A stretch of 64,000 nt of DNA, taken from positions 81,324,044 to 81,388,043 of the forward strand of contig NW_026947486.1 of assembly GCF_034190915.1 (NCBI RefSeq). The letters run 5' to 3'. Shown here piece after piece: positions 1-11,178 of this stretch. Position numbers and translations under genes: made by a program. Origin of the DNA: Cavia porcellus (taxonomy: Eukaryota; Chordata; Mammalia; Rodentia; Caviidae). Under the pieces are notes generated by a model that had not been told where the DNA came from, ran no database searches, and was given only the letters and a program-made list of their open reading frames with translations. The stretch's first letter is position 1. The number at the start of each line of letters is the position of its first letter.

Positions 1-1430
1 ACCTAGGAAGACAGGGACCAATTTTTACTAAAGATTGCAATTTTAAAAATTTTGCATGACGTTCACATATGACACCTAGAAAAGTTCACGGTCAAGAATG
101 TGAAGAGATAATGTCAATAAGTTCTCGGTTTATAGGTGTTCATAAATGTAACACTAGTTACAAAGGTGTGATAAGATATATACAGGTTTCACATACTTGT
201 AATTTGAGTGATTGGGAGGCTGAAACAGGAGGATAGGAAGTTTGGGTCCTGCCTGCGCTGTGTAGAGAATTCAAGTTCCTCCTGGAATACAGAGTGAAAT
301 CCTATCTTAAAATTAAAAATAAAAACTAAAAGAAGGTTTTCTGTTTCATAAGGTGGAACTGGGAATCCTCAGCCTGCTTAGGGGTCTCACAGGGCACCTT
401 GCAAGCCTTGCTCTGTCCCGGAGGGTGCAGCAGTGTGGCAAAGTGCTCAGTAGTATTAAAGGTCCACTTCAACAGAGAGGCACACCTTCAGGTCAGCTGG
501 TGCATCACATGTTTTATTTCACACTTTTCAAGCTCAGAGCATTCAAAGGATTCACACCAAGACAGTGCTTGAGCCTGGCAGGTCCAGGACCCTTTGTGTG
601 GCTGACTCACAGGGCACAGGCCACAGGGCAGGCTGAAGAACTCCTGCTGATGACTGGCAGGTGGCTGGAACACAACCTGTCTCGGCCTCAGGATGAGAGC
701 TGGTGCATTTCCACTTGTATGATCAGGAGTCCAGGAATATCCTTGCTCTCTGGGCCCAAACTACTACCCTGGTGATATCATAGTTACTGAAGCCCTCCTG
801 TGCATGGGCCATGAGGCTCCACAAGCTAATCACACAAGAGGCCATCAGGTTCCTCAGGCTTTGCAGTCCCTGTTCCCTCTGCTGATATCTAGGGCTACCA
901 GTGACATTCATGAGCTAACAAAGTATGCACTTGATTTCAGCATCCTGGCCTCGTCTGCACGGGCAGTGCTCCTTGGAGAGCCCTCAGCCTTTCCCAGGAC
1001 AGAGTCCTCTGGCCAACACCCTTGCCTTCCCATGCTGTGCTGCTGCTGGACCTAATCATAGGAGCAGATGATACATTTCCAGGGAGACAGTTCAGTGATT
1101 CACGTGTATTAGATCTGCACAGCTACGGGAGTTAATTTCAATGAGGGCAGTGCCATTTCCAGACACAGTAGGCACAGTTTCTGGTGATGTCCGGATGGAG
1201 AGTGGAGCATCAAAAGCTTGGGCTTCTCTAACCTTTCTCCTGGGTGTGTCTGCTTTCAGTCGGACTGGGATTGGCACTGTCATCTGCTGAGCTGGCTCAG
1301 GGTCAGCACATCTGCAGTTGTCAGCTTTTGAGTGTTTCCAGTCATCTAGCAGCCGTGCAAGTGTCATACTCAAGACACAGGTGCGTAGGACATTTGGAGA
1401 TGGAGGTACTTAGGCCAAGACACTGAGAAG
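1..1430 (+). repeat. Upstream block of unit A, duplicated at about 42668-44090
   Basis: This stretch matches 42668-44090 along its whole length with scattered substitutions and small indels. Both copies run into the promoter-proximal sequence of a type-1 homeobox gene. Short open frames occur (for example from 353 and 804), but they are not kept intact between the copies, so I do not call them genes. A non-coding 5' exon, usual for Rhox genes, could lie here; I see no way to place it from sequence alone. Confidence 0.75.
190..331 (+). mobile_element. B1-like SINE, old
   Basis: Recognisable by the 'gggaggctgaaacaggagga' core and an A-rich tail near 308-331. The same insertion is at about 42857-43000, so it predates the A/D duplication. 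Confidence 0.6.
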
Positions 1431-1649
1431 GTTTCAGGATGCTAAGATACTCACAGGCAGCATGGAGTGAGTGGTGGGGGCAGTCTCAAGCATTCCCAGA
1501 AGAGATCTGGCATCAGCATGAGTTTTCACCCCTCCCCTCCACTTCCAAAACAGCTTGCCTGGCCACCCAGCACCTTCCTCACTTGTCTGTGGTATCCACC
1601 CAGCCCACGCAGCTAGTTCAGCGGCTCCTTGCATGCTCATTCTGCCCAT

Positions 1650-1933
1650 TTCCAGTATCCGTACTTTTTTTTTTTTTCCAATTGGGCCCCTTTTCTGGTC
1701 ACGCCCCTTCAATTTTGCTACACTATAATCGGAAGCATTGAGGCCGGGTGGTAACCAGTCAGCCATTGGCAGAGGTCCAGTGAGTTCCTGCAGACTGAAG
1801 CCTGCCAAGTGGGGCGCAACATTCCTGCAACCAATTGCAGCCTCAGGTTCCACCGCTTTGCTGCGAGGCTGATCCCATGACACACTGCAAAGAAGCAGGT
1901 TTGTGGAGCTGGAGGCCTTGTGACCTTCCACAA
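1650..1933 (+). promoter_or_regulatory. Promoter-proximal region of homeobox copy A
   Basis: Aligns with the sequence just upstream of genes B and D. It holds CCAAT motifs at about 1678 and 1831, each shared in part with the other copies, and a GC/CACCC-type stretch near 1853. I see no TATA box. The 13-nt element found at 11116 and 32948 is not recognisable here, which may weaken this promoter. The transcription start is not placed. Confidence 0.45.
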
Positions 1934-3020
1934 ATGGTGGCCATGGAAGAGAAGCGCCAAGACCGTGGTGTCCGCTCCCTCAGCCCGGAGTTCTGGGAAC
2001 TGGAAGTCAGCGCGGATCCGGCCCCAAGTGTCTCTACAGCAGCGGACAGCGTGCACTTCACTGAAGCGCCTACAGGCTTTGCAGAGGACGACCCCCTCGA
2101 GGGCCACCTGTATGAAGATGACGATGATGAGAATGGCCACATTCTCACCCAAAAGGTCCACATGTTCCAGGGAGGTAACACAAAACGCTACAGGGACCAG
2201 GGTGAAGAGGAGCCTGAGCAACTGCAGCTGACTTCGCAGCATTCTGCAGATGCTGGGGGTCGAAAGAGGGGCCGACCAAGGCGGCGACGAAGGCAGTTTA
2301 GCTTCACAGACGGGCAGGTGCAGGAGCTGGAAACTATTTTCCAAAACACGAAGTACCCAGATGGCCTCAGGAGGTGAGCTGATGTCTTGGGGTGCACCCA
2401 GGCTTTAGGGGGAAATGGGCTCTGTTCCAGCTCACTTTCTCTCTCTCTCCTGCTGCCCTCTTTCTGCTCTTGAGCTGAGAGCACCTGGGCTCTTCTCCTG
2501 CCTGTGTTTGAGCTTCAGTGGGATGTCGACTTGTGACCCAAGTTCAGAATTTTCTTGCAGTGTTGTTGTGAATCCAAGCTGGAAACTGGTTGGTGGAGAC
2601 TCCACTTTGTTTTGTTTGCATTTTGTGGTATGAGAAGCACACACTAGGACTTTGCTGTGAGAACCACTGTGAAGCGTAGACATCAGCAGTGCTGGGTATT
2701 TTCATGTCATGGTTTAGTTGTCAGCAGCATCAGCTCTATGTTCACCTTGCTGTGAATCAGATCTCCAGGACATTCACCACCTTACAAAAGCAAACTATGC
2801 ACCTGAAAAGGCCTCCCATTGCCGCCATCCCCTGAGATCCTAAAAATTATGATGGTAAATGTTTGTGCTGTGAGATTGAGTATTCTGGAAACAGGGCCTA
2901 AGTGCAACCAGAGCCAGTTGGTTTTTTTTGCTGCCTGATTATTCCAGTTCATATATCCCTTGTGTACAGCCACCCTACAGTATGCATCAGAAGATTGTTT
3001 TTAAATGCTAAGCAATAGGA

Positions 3021-3113
3021 GCTGGGGATTTAGCTCAGCTGCATAAGCGCCTGCCTTGCAAGCAGGCAGTTGTGAGTTTGATTTCTCATACTGATAAAAA
3101 AAAGAAAAAATGA
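3021..3113 (+). mobile_element. ID-type SINE
   Basis: Has the tRNA-Ala-like start 'gctggggatttagctcag' with A- and B-box-like segments and an A-rich tail. It sits in intron 1 of copy A and is absent from the matching places in B and D, so it inserted after those copies separated. Confidence 0.8.
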
Positions 3114-3761
3114 TAAGTCATATTGCCTTGTGCATATCCACACTTTTTGTTCATTCATCCGGGGAGAAGTTGATTTTGTGAATAGTGCTGTTGAGCTTGC
3201 CTGACAAAGAGCTGTGATCATCCAGATCTCAAATTTTTGAGACATCCTCGGAATGGATTCACTGACTCATAGTTTTCTGTGTTTCTGCTTTGAGGCCTCA
3301 ACAGACAGTTAGCAAGAGAGGCTGCAGAAGCTGACATTCCTTCTTGCAGTGACCAGAGCTCCGGTTTCTCCCTGAGCTCTGCACGCTTATGATTTCTCAG
3401 GCTTTGGAAGGGGCTCAGGTGAGGGGTGATGGACATCCCCGTGGTTGGGATGTGCCTTAGTGGCTAGTCATTTGGAGCGTGTTTTATCTTGACTTCTGCT
3501 TGTCTCTCTAGCTTCTTTGGAGAAATGGCTGAGTCCTTTCTAAAACCTAAACGTGGAGGTTGTGTTTTGCTTATTTACTTGTGGGAGGTGTTTCTGTGTC
3601 TCTGTAAGAGGTGAGCTTTGCAAATATTGTCTCCTTTGTTGTGGATTTCTTTTTCAGTGTTGTGACAGGACATGTTGACTCACAGAAATGTTTATCTTCC
3701 ACACAAGAAATTTTTTGTATCTCTTTCTCTTCCTCCACCTCCTCCTTCTTCCTCTTTGTGT

Positions 3762-3900
3762 ATCTTTGAGGCAGGGTCTTACTATGTAGTTCACGGTGGT
3801 TTGGGCTCACTTTGTAGAGCAGGCTGGTCTTGAACTTGCAAAGATCCTCCTGCCTCAGCCTCTCGAGTGCTGGGATTACAGGCATGGTCCACTATGCTCT
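3762..3900 (-). mobile_element. B1-like SINE
   Basis: Antisense B1 signature: 'gcagggtcttactatgtag' at the left and 'ctgggattacaggcatg' at the right. The equivalents in B and D introns are at about 12908-13062 and 46288-46425. Confidence 0.8.
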
Positions 3901-4399
3901 GCTTTGCATTTCTGGATGCCTGGCTTATACTGTAAATAAAATTTCCACAGATCCAGGTTTGGTAGAATTGAATACTTTTGTGCTATAGGCTTGCTAATCA
4001 CATGGAAAGAGGAACTAGGGAGGGGAAAGGGGAAGGAATGAAGGGAAAAGAAAAAACCAAAATATTTATGCTAGTAGTTTCTATTAGCTCACTGAAAAAA
4101 ACTGTGCTAATATCATCTGGAAAATTATTACTGCCAATATCCTGTACACGTTGAAACAACGTTGAAGATAACAATGTTTTTTTCCTATTGTTGGTCTATA
4201 ATTTTTGGAAATTTTCTTTTAGCTTTTCTTAAAACTATAAAAATTTGTATTCTTTTTTATCTTAGATTTATGCTTTGAGTTTTATTTTCTTAATATACTG
4301 TATGAAAATATCCTTGACAGGGTAACCATAAATATTGTGAGGGGTGAACGCATTGCTGATGAGAGGCTTGTCACTTCTGAAAGTCCCATGAGAACCAGG

Positions 4400-4520
4400 C
4401 AGCACAATGGAATTACTCCTCCTGTGACCTTGATGAGTTTTGCAGGGATGTTGCTTGAGATCAAACCCAGGACGTCATGTAATCTGGGCAAGTCCTCTAC
4501 CATTGAACTACACCCCATTC
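4400..4520 (-). mobile_element. tRNA-derived SINE (ID/B4-like)
   Basis: Minus-strand copy with the typical 'tctaccattgaactacaccc' segment. Paralogous copies sit at about 19965-20100 and 52400-52530, so it moved with the block. Confidence 0.65.
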
Positions 4521-5767
4521 CTAGTCTTCTCCATTGTGAATAGCAGGGTTTAGAAATTATTTTGTGCTGTATAACACAGTACTTGATCTACTGTTACACA
4601 ATTTGAGGGGACACCATCCAGAGACTGATGCCACTGACACCTTCTCCTTACTCCTCATCTTAAGGATAGTACTTACTTCAGGGAAGAATGACATTTATTT
4701 CAGGGTTTACTGAGATTCTTCCAATGTTCCCTTCCATGTAGCCAGAGCAGTAGGGTTCTCCCCAGGAAAGGGAATCTTTCCCTAATCACCAACTTTTTCT
4801 TAGCACACTTTCCCTCACTTTTCTTTGTGTAATGCACACAAGATCATTATTATTTGGCCAGTGAGATAAACGTTCATGGATCTTGCAGCGATTTCTGGGA
4901 AAGAGGTTCATCATTTCATCCTGCTTTTGCAAGCAGAAAACCTTTTTCTTTTGGGAGACTCCTGGCTTACATGAAGATGACACTGTCATCATTCTGCACT
5001 CTAGGGCGTTTTGAATAACAGCCAGTATGCTGTCATTTTGTTTTCTTTGGGGGGCCTGGCTTTTGCTATGTAGTATAGCTAGGCCTTTATTTCACTCTGT
5101 GGACTTGGCTGACCTGTGACACACAGAGATCCTCCTGCCTCAGCCTCCTGAGTGCTGCAATGGCACTCTTATGTTATTTTTCCAGGCTTCTCTTGTTTTG
5201 GATAGGTGAGGGTATGTCAGTCTCAAACAGTGTGGTGGCTTGGGAGGGAAAACAGAGGATTCCTTTAGAAAAATTCAATCTGTTAGTGACCCTGTCCAGT
5301 CTTGGGCCTTGAATTATTTGCCTTAGGCTGTGTGCACCAGCCGTGTTCAGCTCCTCATCCCTTTCTCCCCACCCCCGTCCATCCCACACAGGGCTCAGCT
5401 GGAAGGGGCTGCAGTCTCTGACTTCTCACTCAAGGCCACAGTTGGGTCACATCATCTGTAGGGAAACAACCAGCCTCCCTGGAAAGCACTCAGTGTTCCC
5501 ATGTCTGTGCTTCCAGGTCTAGAGCGGTTCATACAATTTTAACCCTGTTCCTAAATCCCAAGTAGGTTTTCTCTAACAGGTCTCATGTCCCTCAGCATCC
5601 TTGAAAACCCAGTCTTCTGGCCATAGATAAAACACGAGCAAAAGATAGCTCTGTCTTTTTTCTGCGTTAACCCTTGAGGAAGCAGGCTCGTTATACCATC
5701 AATATTCACTTATAATTTGGAATGTTATGATTTTCTTAATCAGTGTCACACTCCTGTGTGTTATTTT

Positions 5768-6070
5768 CTGTTTTTATGACAGGGTCTTGCTATGCAGTTT
5801 AGGGTAGTCTCAATCTTACTTTGTAGCCTTGGCTGCTCTCGAACTTGCAGAAATCCACCTGACTCAGCCTCTTCAGTGTTTCACACTCAGTGTCTAACAA
5901 GAGAAGGAGAGAGTGTGTGTATATGTGTGTGTGTGTTTTCCTTTTTGAGACAGGATCTTGCTATGCAGTTGAGGCTGGTCTCAATCTTCCTTTGTAACCC
6001 AGGCTGGTTCCAAACTTGCACTGATCCTCCTGCCTCAGCCTCTCTGGTGTGCCACACTCATTTTCGCCCA
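5768..6070 (-). mobile_element. Two tandem B1-like SINEs separated by a (TG)n tract
   Basis: Two antisense copies, 5768-5890 and 5938-6070, each with a 'gacagg(g/a)tcttgctatgcag' start, with a short TG repeat at about 5918-5936. The same pair is at about 53806-54100; one member with a long TG repeat is at 20740-20910. Confidence 0.7.
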
Positions 6071-6965
6071 TTATTCGTGAACTATTAGTGAGGGAAGAGC
6101 TCCAGAGTAGAGCTGTGAGTCCAATGTTTCATATTTTATTTTCAGTTGTACCCCACTTGCTTATCTCTACTGAAAAACAAATCTTAAGGAGGAGACTTTC
6201 TGTGTTCCCCAAACTGACCTGCCAATATTTTACACTCTAATACTGAAAAAAAACCCCACTTGAATGCATACTGCTGTCTCCTGCAAAGAAGGGTTTCACA
6301 AGCAAGGGACACAAGCAATTCATTAAGTGGCATTGAAGTCCTGGCAGCATGATTGGCCCACCTGAAACTTCAAGAGTCACAGCTTTCAAACACAGCCAGA
6401 GCCTGTAAGAGAAGGACAGAATGGAAATTAAGTTTCTCATCCTCCAAACCCAAGAACCTTCTCTTCAGCTACTTTTGATTCCTCTCTTCCCTCTCCTTTC
6501 ATACTTGTCAGCGTCAAACATGTCCAATATGGTTGCCTATAACACAAGGCACAGAGCCACAAGTAATTTCAACAAGCATCCAAAGACAGAATATTTTTAT
6601 ACGGGAAATGCAAGAGAAGCTCCATGGGAAAAGAAATCCTGCATCAGGGCTGGCCCAGAGATGCTGCAGGGCTGTGGGAAACTTGGTGGTGACAGGGCGA
6701 GGGCAGGTGGGTAGAATTTCAGGGAGGCAGCCAGGGGAGCAGGAGTGGTTTTGGACAGATGAACTTTACAAAACCATTGAAAGATGCAGGCACCCCAGGA
6801 GGCCAGTGCTATTGCAGGGACAAGGTTGGGGGGGGGGAAGCAGAAGCAGCAGGGAGGGCAGGCCTGCAGGGAGAGCATCTCTATGTGGTGGCGGTGTGTG
6901 GATCCTGACAGTGCAGCTCTCCTGCTCTGGTAATGCCTGCTCCTAAGGGGCTGTGTCCTGTGTGT

Positions 6966-7110
6966 GAGTTGAGATGGGGTCCCCTAGGTACTTCAGGCTG
7001 TCACTGAACGCACAGTGTATTCCTGATTGACTTCACAGTCAGATGGACTCCTCTGCCTGAGCCTACCTGGTCCTGGGATTATAGGCTTGGGCCACCATGT
7101 CTGGCTCCTT
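6966..7110 (-). mobile_element. Degenerate B1-like SINE
   Basis: Ends in 'gggattataggcttgggcca' in antisense orientation. Shared with about 21813-21955 and 55019-55155, hence older than the duplications. Confidence 0.55.
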
Positions 7111-8083
7111 ACCAGGTCTTCTGCAAAGGGTGACCTGCCTGACTCATCTCCCTGGCTTGGCAGCTGCACATCGACTTTCCCTATCTCTGCCTTGTGGCTA
7201 CCAGGATGCTCAGTGTGTGGAGACCCTGAAGGCCATTCCTTCCTCACAAAAGTGTCATGCTCGGCTCTCCACAGAAACACACAGGCGGATGGTCACAGGC
7301 GGACCATGGAAACTGCATGGCCCCATCCTAAGGGGAGAGAGGAGACAACCAGGGCAGACTGTCTGAGGAGGAGTGTGCAGAAGGGAGGCCCTTCCCCTGC
7401 AGATTAGGTTTCCTGGCTGAGTGCCCTTGACCTGCCTTGGAAGGGATGGAAATGCACAGACCAGAGCAAGGAGGGGCATAGGCCAGCCTCCTCCTTCCCA
7501 CCTGAGGTCACTGGGGGCTCCTGTAGTGGAAGGAATCATTGGGAAGCAATTTAGCCAGCACTGTGGTGCTCAGATAGCCACAGAGGACAGTTGCTCCAGC
7601 ACAGAGCCCGGGTGTCAGCACTGCCAGGCCTCCAGCAACCATGGGAAGTGGAGGTTTTCAAGGGTGACCTAGAAGGGCTTTGGCCAAGCTCAGAGTGGGA
7701 ACTGTCCAGCAGGTGTTCCTTGTGGCCTGAGGTGCTGCACCTTTCTGTTCAAGAACTTCTGTAGGAGGAGACACGATGTGACCACTTTGATCTGCTAAAG
7801 CCTGTGTTCAGAGCAAAGGACAGAATCCAAGAGCATGGCATCAAGTATAAAAAGTACTTTAGTTATTCTGCAGGTAACAGTAGGATTATTGTCTCTATGA
7901 ATTTTGAAATTTTCAAATCTCATAGACAATCATTAGATACAGCAGAGGAATAAAGGTCATTGTTTAAATGATTTTGTCCAGGGCACTGCACTCAAGACCT
8001 TGCTCCTGCTAGGCAGGCCCTTCTGCTGAGCAGCTATATCCCTGGCATTAGTTGTCGCTTTTTTTCTCTCATTGTTTTTTGGT

Positions 8084-8225
8084 GTTGAGACAGGGTCTCT
8101 ATACCTAGTTCAAAGTGAACCTGAGTTTATTAGAAGCCCAGGCTCTCCCAGGGACTCATAGTGATTCTCCTGCCTGTGCCTGTCCAGTTGCGATTAGGGT
8201 CATAGGCCTCCAGGCCTGGATGATG
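8084..8225 (-). mobile_element. Degenerate B1-like SINE
   Basis: Begins 'ttgagacagggtctctatac'. Preceded at about 7970-8045 by a minus-strand tRNA-type SINE fragment. Both are also at about 22835-23075 and 56030-56240. Confidence 0.55.
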
Positions 8226-9324
8226 AGCTTTAAATTGTTTGTTGAATTAGTTTTTTGCATCAATTCTGTATTTTATTATATACACTAAGTTAAGTTGACT
8301 TCTTTGTAGAGCTGTGTCCTATAGGGGGAACTTCCATGTGCACTCATGTTGTGGTTTCAAGAAGTTTTTAAATTATTCAAAAGTGTGCATGAAGATGTGA
8401 GGTTATAAAGCGGTTAGTTCTCAGTGTGTGCAATCTCTGCAGCATAAAGTTCCCAAGACCTGGCACAGAGTCTCTCCTCTCCTATGCCAGGTGCTAGGAC
8501 TGGTAGGAAGTGAGGCTCCAGAAACAGACGTGATGTCAGCTCACCTGCGACAGTGTGCTGTGTACACTGCTGTTTCGATACAGATGTCACCAGTGACCAC
8601 TGTTAGTCCTCTCCACATCAGCCCTCCTGCTGTGGCTTCTGGGCACAATGTGTTGATGTCAGTAAGCCCATGTGAGGTGGGGAGAGATGGCCCTTTGTCT
8701 CATTACAGTTTCAGTGTGGGAGTTTCTCAAATGCTTAAGCCCACTGGAATTGTCCAGAACTGGGCCTAAGGGAAGGAGTCTGGAGCACAGAGACATGTGG
8801 CACAGATCTTGGTCTCCCTGCAGAGGAATGGGTAGCAGAGGTTTAGAGGGGAACAGTTGTGTGAGCCCTTCCACTGGTCACTGCATGGTGGGGGCCCTCT
8901 TCCTGGAGAGCACTTCCCCTTTTGTGTCTTGGGAAGGAGGCCGGGCTGTGGGTGCCCGGGTGGAGCAACAAGAGCAGAGCTGCTGCTGTGCAAATAAAAT
9001 GGCCGAGGCGTGTGAGGTTCCATGAGGAGCCTTCATTGTGACAGCGACTCTTCTGTGCACTAACCCAGTCCCTCTTGTCCCCTGAATGCAGAATTGGTTC
9101 AAGAATCGGAGGGCCAAGCACAGGAAACTTCAGCGGGAAGAAGTGCTAAGGGAAGCTCCGCCTGCTGTCCAGCACCAGGGGAACATCCAGGACCAGCAGC
9201 AGCGCTCGCCTGTTCCCCTTCTGTGAGGCCACAGTGCATGTGGGTTTTGCTCTTGGCACTAAGTCTGGGCCGTGTGTTGGTGCCCGTGCCAATTTGAGGT
9301 TTACTAATCTGCACTTATATTACC

Positions 9325-9330
9325 AATAAA
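9325..9330 (+). terminator. Polyadenylation signal of copy A
   Basis: AATAAA 99 bases after the TGA of the terminal exon, matching the position of the signal in gene C (36447). Confidence 0.7.
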
Positions 9331-9510
9331 CAATGCGTTTTCAGTAGGTTTCTTTTTCTGGCAACTCTAGGGAGAGTGGAATAGAATATAAACATCAGTT
9401 GACCTGGGAATGTCACTTCATCAGAGTGATGATGAGGTCTCTTATCATGAAGACACTCCCTTGAGTCACCATCAAGAGGCCTTGGAAATCAGCATTTTAA
9501 GTGCCATAGT

Positions 9511-9856
9511 GTCTTACTTACATTTTACTTGTTGTTGAGACAAAATACCTGAAGCCCATTCTTGAGAAAGGAAGGTGTGTTTATTTCTTACAGTTTTTGG
9601 AGGTTTTAGTCCATACTCATTTGGCTCCAAGGCAGGCTGGCATGGCAGGGACACAGTTCATAGCAGCTGCAAACAGTAAGGTGAAAACCCGCAAAAGAGC
9701 AAGACATACCTACTTCTTGCCATTACATTACATCCTGGCTCCACCCCCAGATGGGTGTAACACTGACACCATCAATCTAAGCAGTAGACAATGAACCATC
9801 ATAAATGCACAATGCAAACTCATGAGGCCTGGGGGCCACTGACATAAACCATGACA
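9511..9856. repeat. Interspersed repeat insertion in the 3' flank of copy A
   Basis: About 345 bases present here but missing from the otherwise matching flank of gene C near 36600. It opens with 'gagacaaaatacctgaagcc' and 'tttttggaggttttagtcca', wording I know from an abundant mammalian interspersed repeat but cannot name with confidence. No gene seen. Confidence 0.55.
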
Positions 9857-10364
9857 CATGGAATGTCTTTAATGATCTGTATTGCATATTAATTCTCTGT
9901 CCCCTGTGGCCCCATGGCTTTCTCAGCAGTGTGCCATCTTTTGGGGATCACCACTGGGTCCAAGGGAGCCCAGGCAGGACCCTGGTTAGAAGAAACCATG
10001 TGCACCACAGGCTGGGCTTCACCCAGGCTGAGCATCCTGTGGCGACCCTGGACTCCGAAACTGCTCTCCAAGGGCATTTCCCAGGTCAGTGGGAAGTAGG
10101 CAGAGATACAGCCTGGTCCTGTGCTCCCAGTACTGCTTGGTGTCCTCCTTGCTGGGGAGCACATGGGCTGCCGAGGCACCTATGGAGCAGAGGTCTTGCT
10201 GCTTTTGAGAACCACAGGACTCAATCCCACAAAAGACAGAGAGGCCATTGTGTCTGTCTGTCCTATTGACAAGTGTGGGGCTCAATCCTCACAGCTTCCC
10301 CAGCTGAGAAGCTGAGTCTCTGTCCTTCCCTTGCCCTGGCTCAGTTGTAACACTCCTGTACGGT

Positions 10365-10380
10365 CAGCAGGGGGCACTAT
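10365..10380 (+). promoter_or_regulatory. CTCF-like motif, unit A/B boundary (degenerate)
   Basis: Core cagcagggggcactat, one base off the cagcagggggcgct form found at three other unit edges. It resembles the known CTCF core. Binding is inferred, not shown. Confidence 0.5.
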
Positions 10381-10644
10381 GCAATATGTGAGCACGGAGG
10401 CACTTCCCACCCATTTCTGTGTTCACTCTCCTTTTCATTCTTTCTTTACTCAGAGCTCAGGAGTCGCAGCTGTTCGAGTCCCTTGACCTTGGAAGGCATT
10501 TAGATTTATCTTTCAAGCTTCTGACGTTTAGGGATGGTTCCCTTAACACATCCTATCATTTTATTTCTAAACTAGGATGAAGAGAAATTCATTACCAAAC
10601 TTCATAAATTCATTAGTTTGTAGTATCCACAGGGTTGATAAGTT

Positions 10645-11178
10645 CTATGCGGATACTTACACCAAGATACTGAGAAGGTTTTAGGATGCTAAGATACTCA
10701 CAGGCAGCATGGAGTGAGTGGTGGGTGCAGTTTCCCAGCATTCCCAGAAGACATGTGGTGTCAGTGTGAGTTCTCAGCCCCTCCCCTTCACTTCCTAATC
10801 AGCTTACAGGGCCAGCCAGTCCCTTCCTCACATGCCTCTGGGATGCATCCAGTGCACTGAGCTAGCTCTGGGGTTAGCTGCATGCTTCTTGTGCACACGT
10901 CCAATAACAGTCCTTTTTTTCCATCTCTGGCCCCTTTGCTGGCCACACCCCTTGAGTTTTTGCTACACTATGATCCAAAGCATTGAGGCGGGGTGGTAAC
11001 CAGATAGCCTTTAGCAGACATCACAAGAGCTCGTGCAGACTGAACCCTCCAGGTGGGGGGGCAACATTCTTGTAACCAATTGCAACCTCAGGCTCCACCC
11101 CTTTTCCGTGACGCTGTTGCCAAGAGACTCTGCCTTTAAACGCGGTTCCAGAGTAGGAGGCCTCGTGACTTTCTGGGA
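10645..11178 (+). promoter_or_regulatory. Promoter-proximal region of gene B
   Basis: Sequence of the A/D upstream kind begins abruptly near 10645, after flank of the gene C kind. It includes a CACCC-type box near 10932, a CCAAT box at 11076-11080 followed by a CACCC stretch, and GTTGCCAAGAGAC at 11116-11128, 50 bases before the ATG. That last element resembles half of an RFX X-box. No TATA box seen. Confidence 0.5.

Larger units (their letters stand above)
4371..8240 (+). repeat. Downstream-type block fused into intron of copy A
   Basis: No gene seen. It matches about 52367-56240 (downstream of gene D) and about 19935-23070 (downstream of gene B). The first 650 bases are much closer to the D copy than the rest is. 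Contents are SINEs (minus-strand tRNA-type at about 4400-4520, B1-like at 5051, 5768, 5938, 6966 and 8084) and degenerate single-copy sequence. Confidence 0.75.
1934..9226 (+). pseudogene. Rhox: Rhox-type homeobox gene copy A, recombinant lacking its 46-nt homeodomain exon
   Basis: The first coding exon (1934-2373, 146 codons plus 2 nt) is open. It starts MVAMEEK, carries an acidic run (EDDDDE) and a basic run before the homeodomain, then homeodomain residues to about 30, ending at a gtgagc donor. A terminal exon (9092-9226) begins after a good acceptor with NWFKNRRAKH, runs 44 residues to TGA, and is followed by AATAAA at 9325. Between them I cannot find the 46-nt exon present in B, C and D. 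Intron sequence of the B/D kind stops near 4370 and joins sequence that lies downstream of genes B and D. Direct splicing of the two exons shifts the frame and loses helix 3. The terminal exon is type-2, like gene C. Most likely a recombination pseudogene, although exon 1 could still splice to exons of gene B. Confidence 0.75.

Noticed and set aside
353..1055. Open frames upstream of copy A
   Set aside because: Frames start at GTG or weak ATG sites, are not kept in the duplicate at 42668-44090, and resemble nothing I know.
1718..2344. Long minus-strand frame opposite homeobox exon A (also 11011-11595 opposite B)
   Set aside because: Antisense shadow of the conserved coding exon. Its composition mirrors the acidic and basic runs of the sense strand.
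3021..3113. A tRNA gene (alanine-like)
   Set aside because: The A/B-box-like start is that of an ID SINE, with an A-rich tail and no full cloverleaf; the same at 15061.
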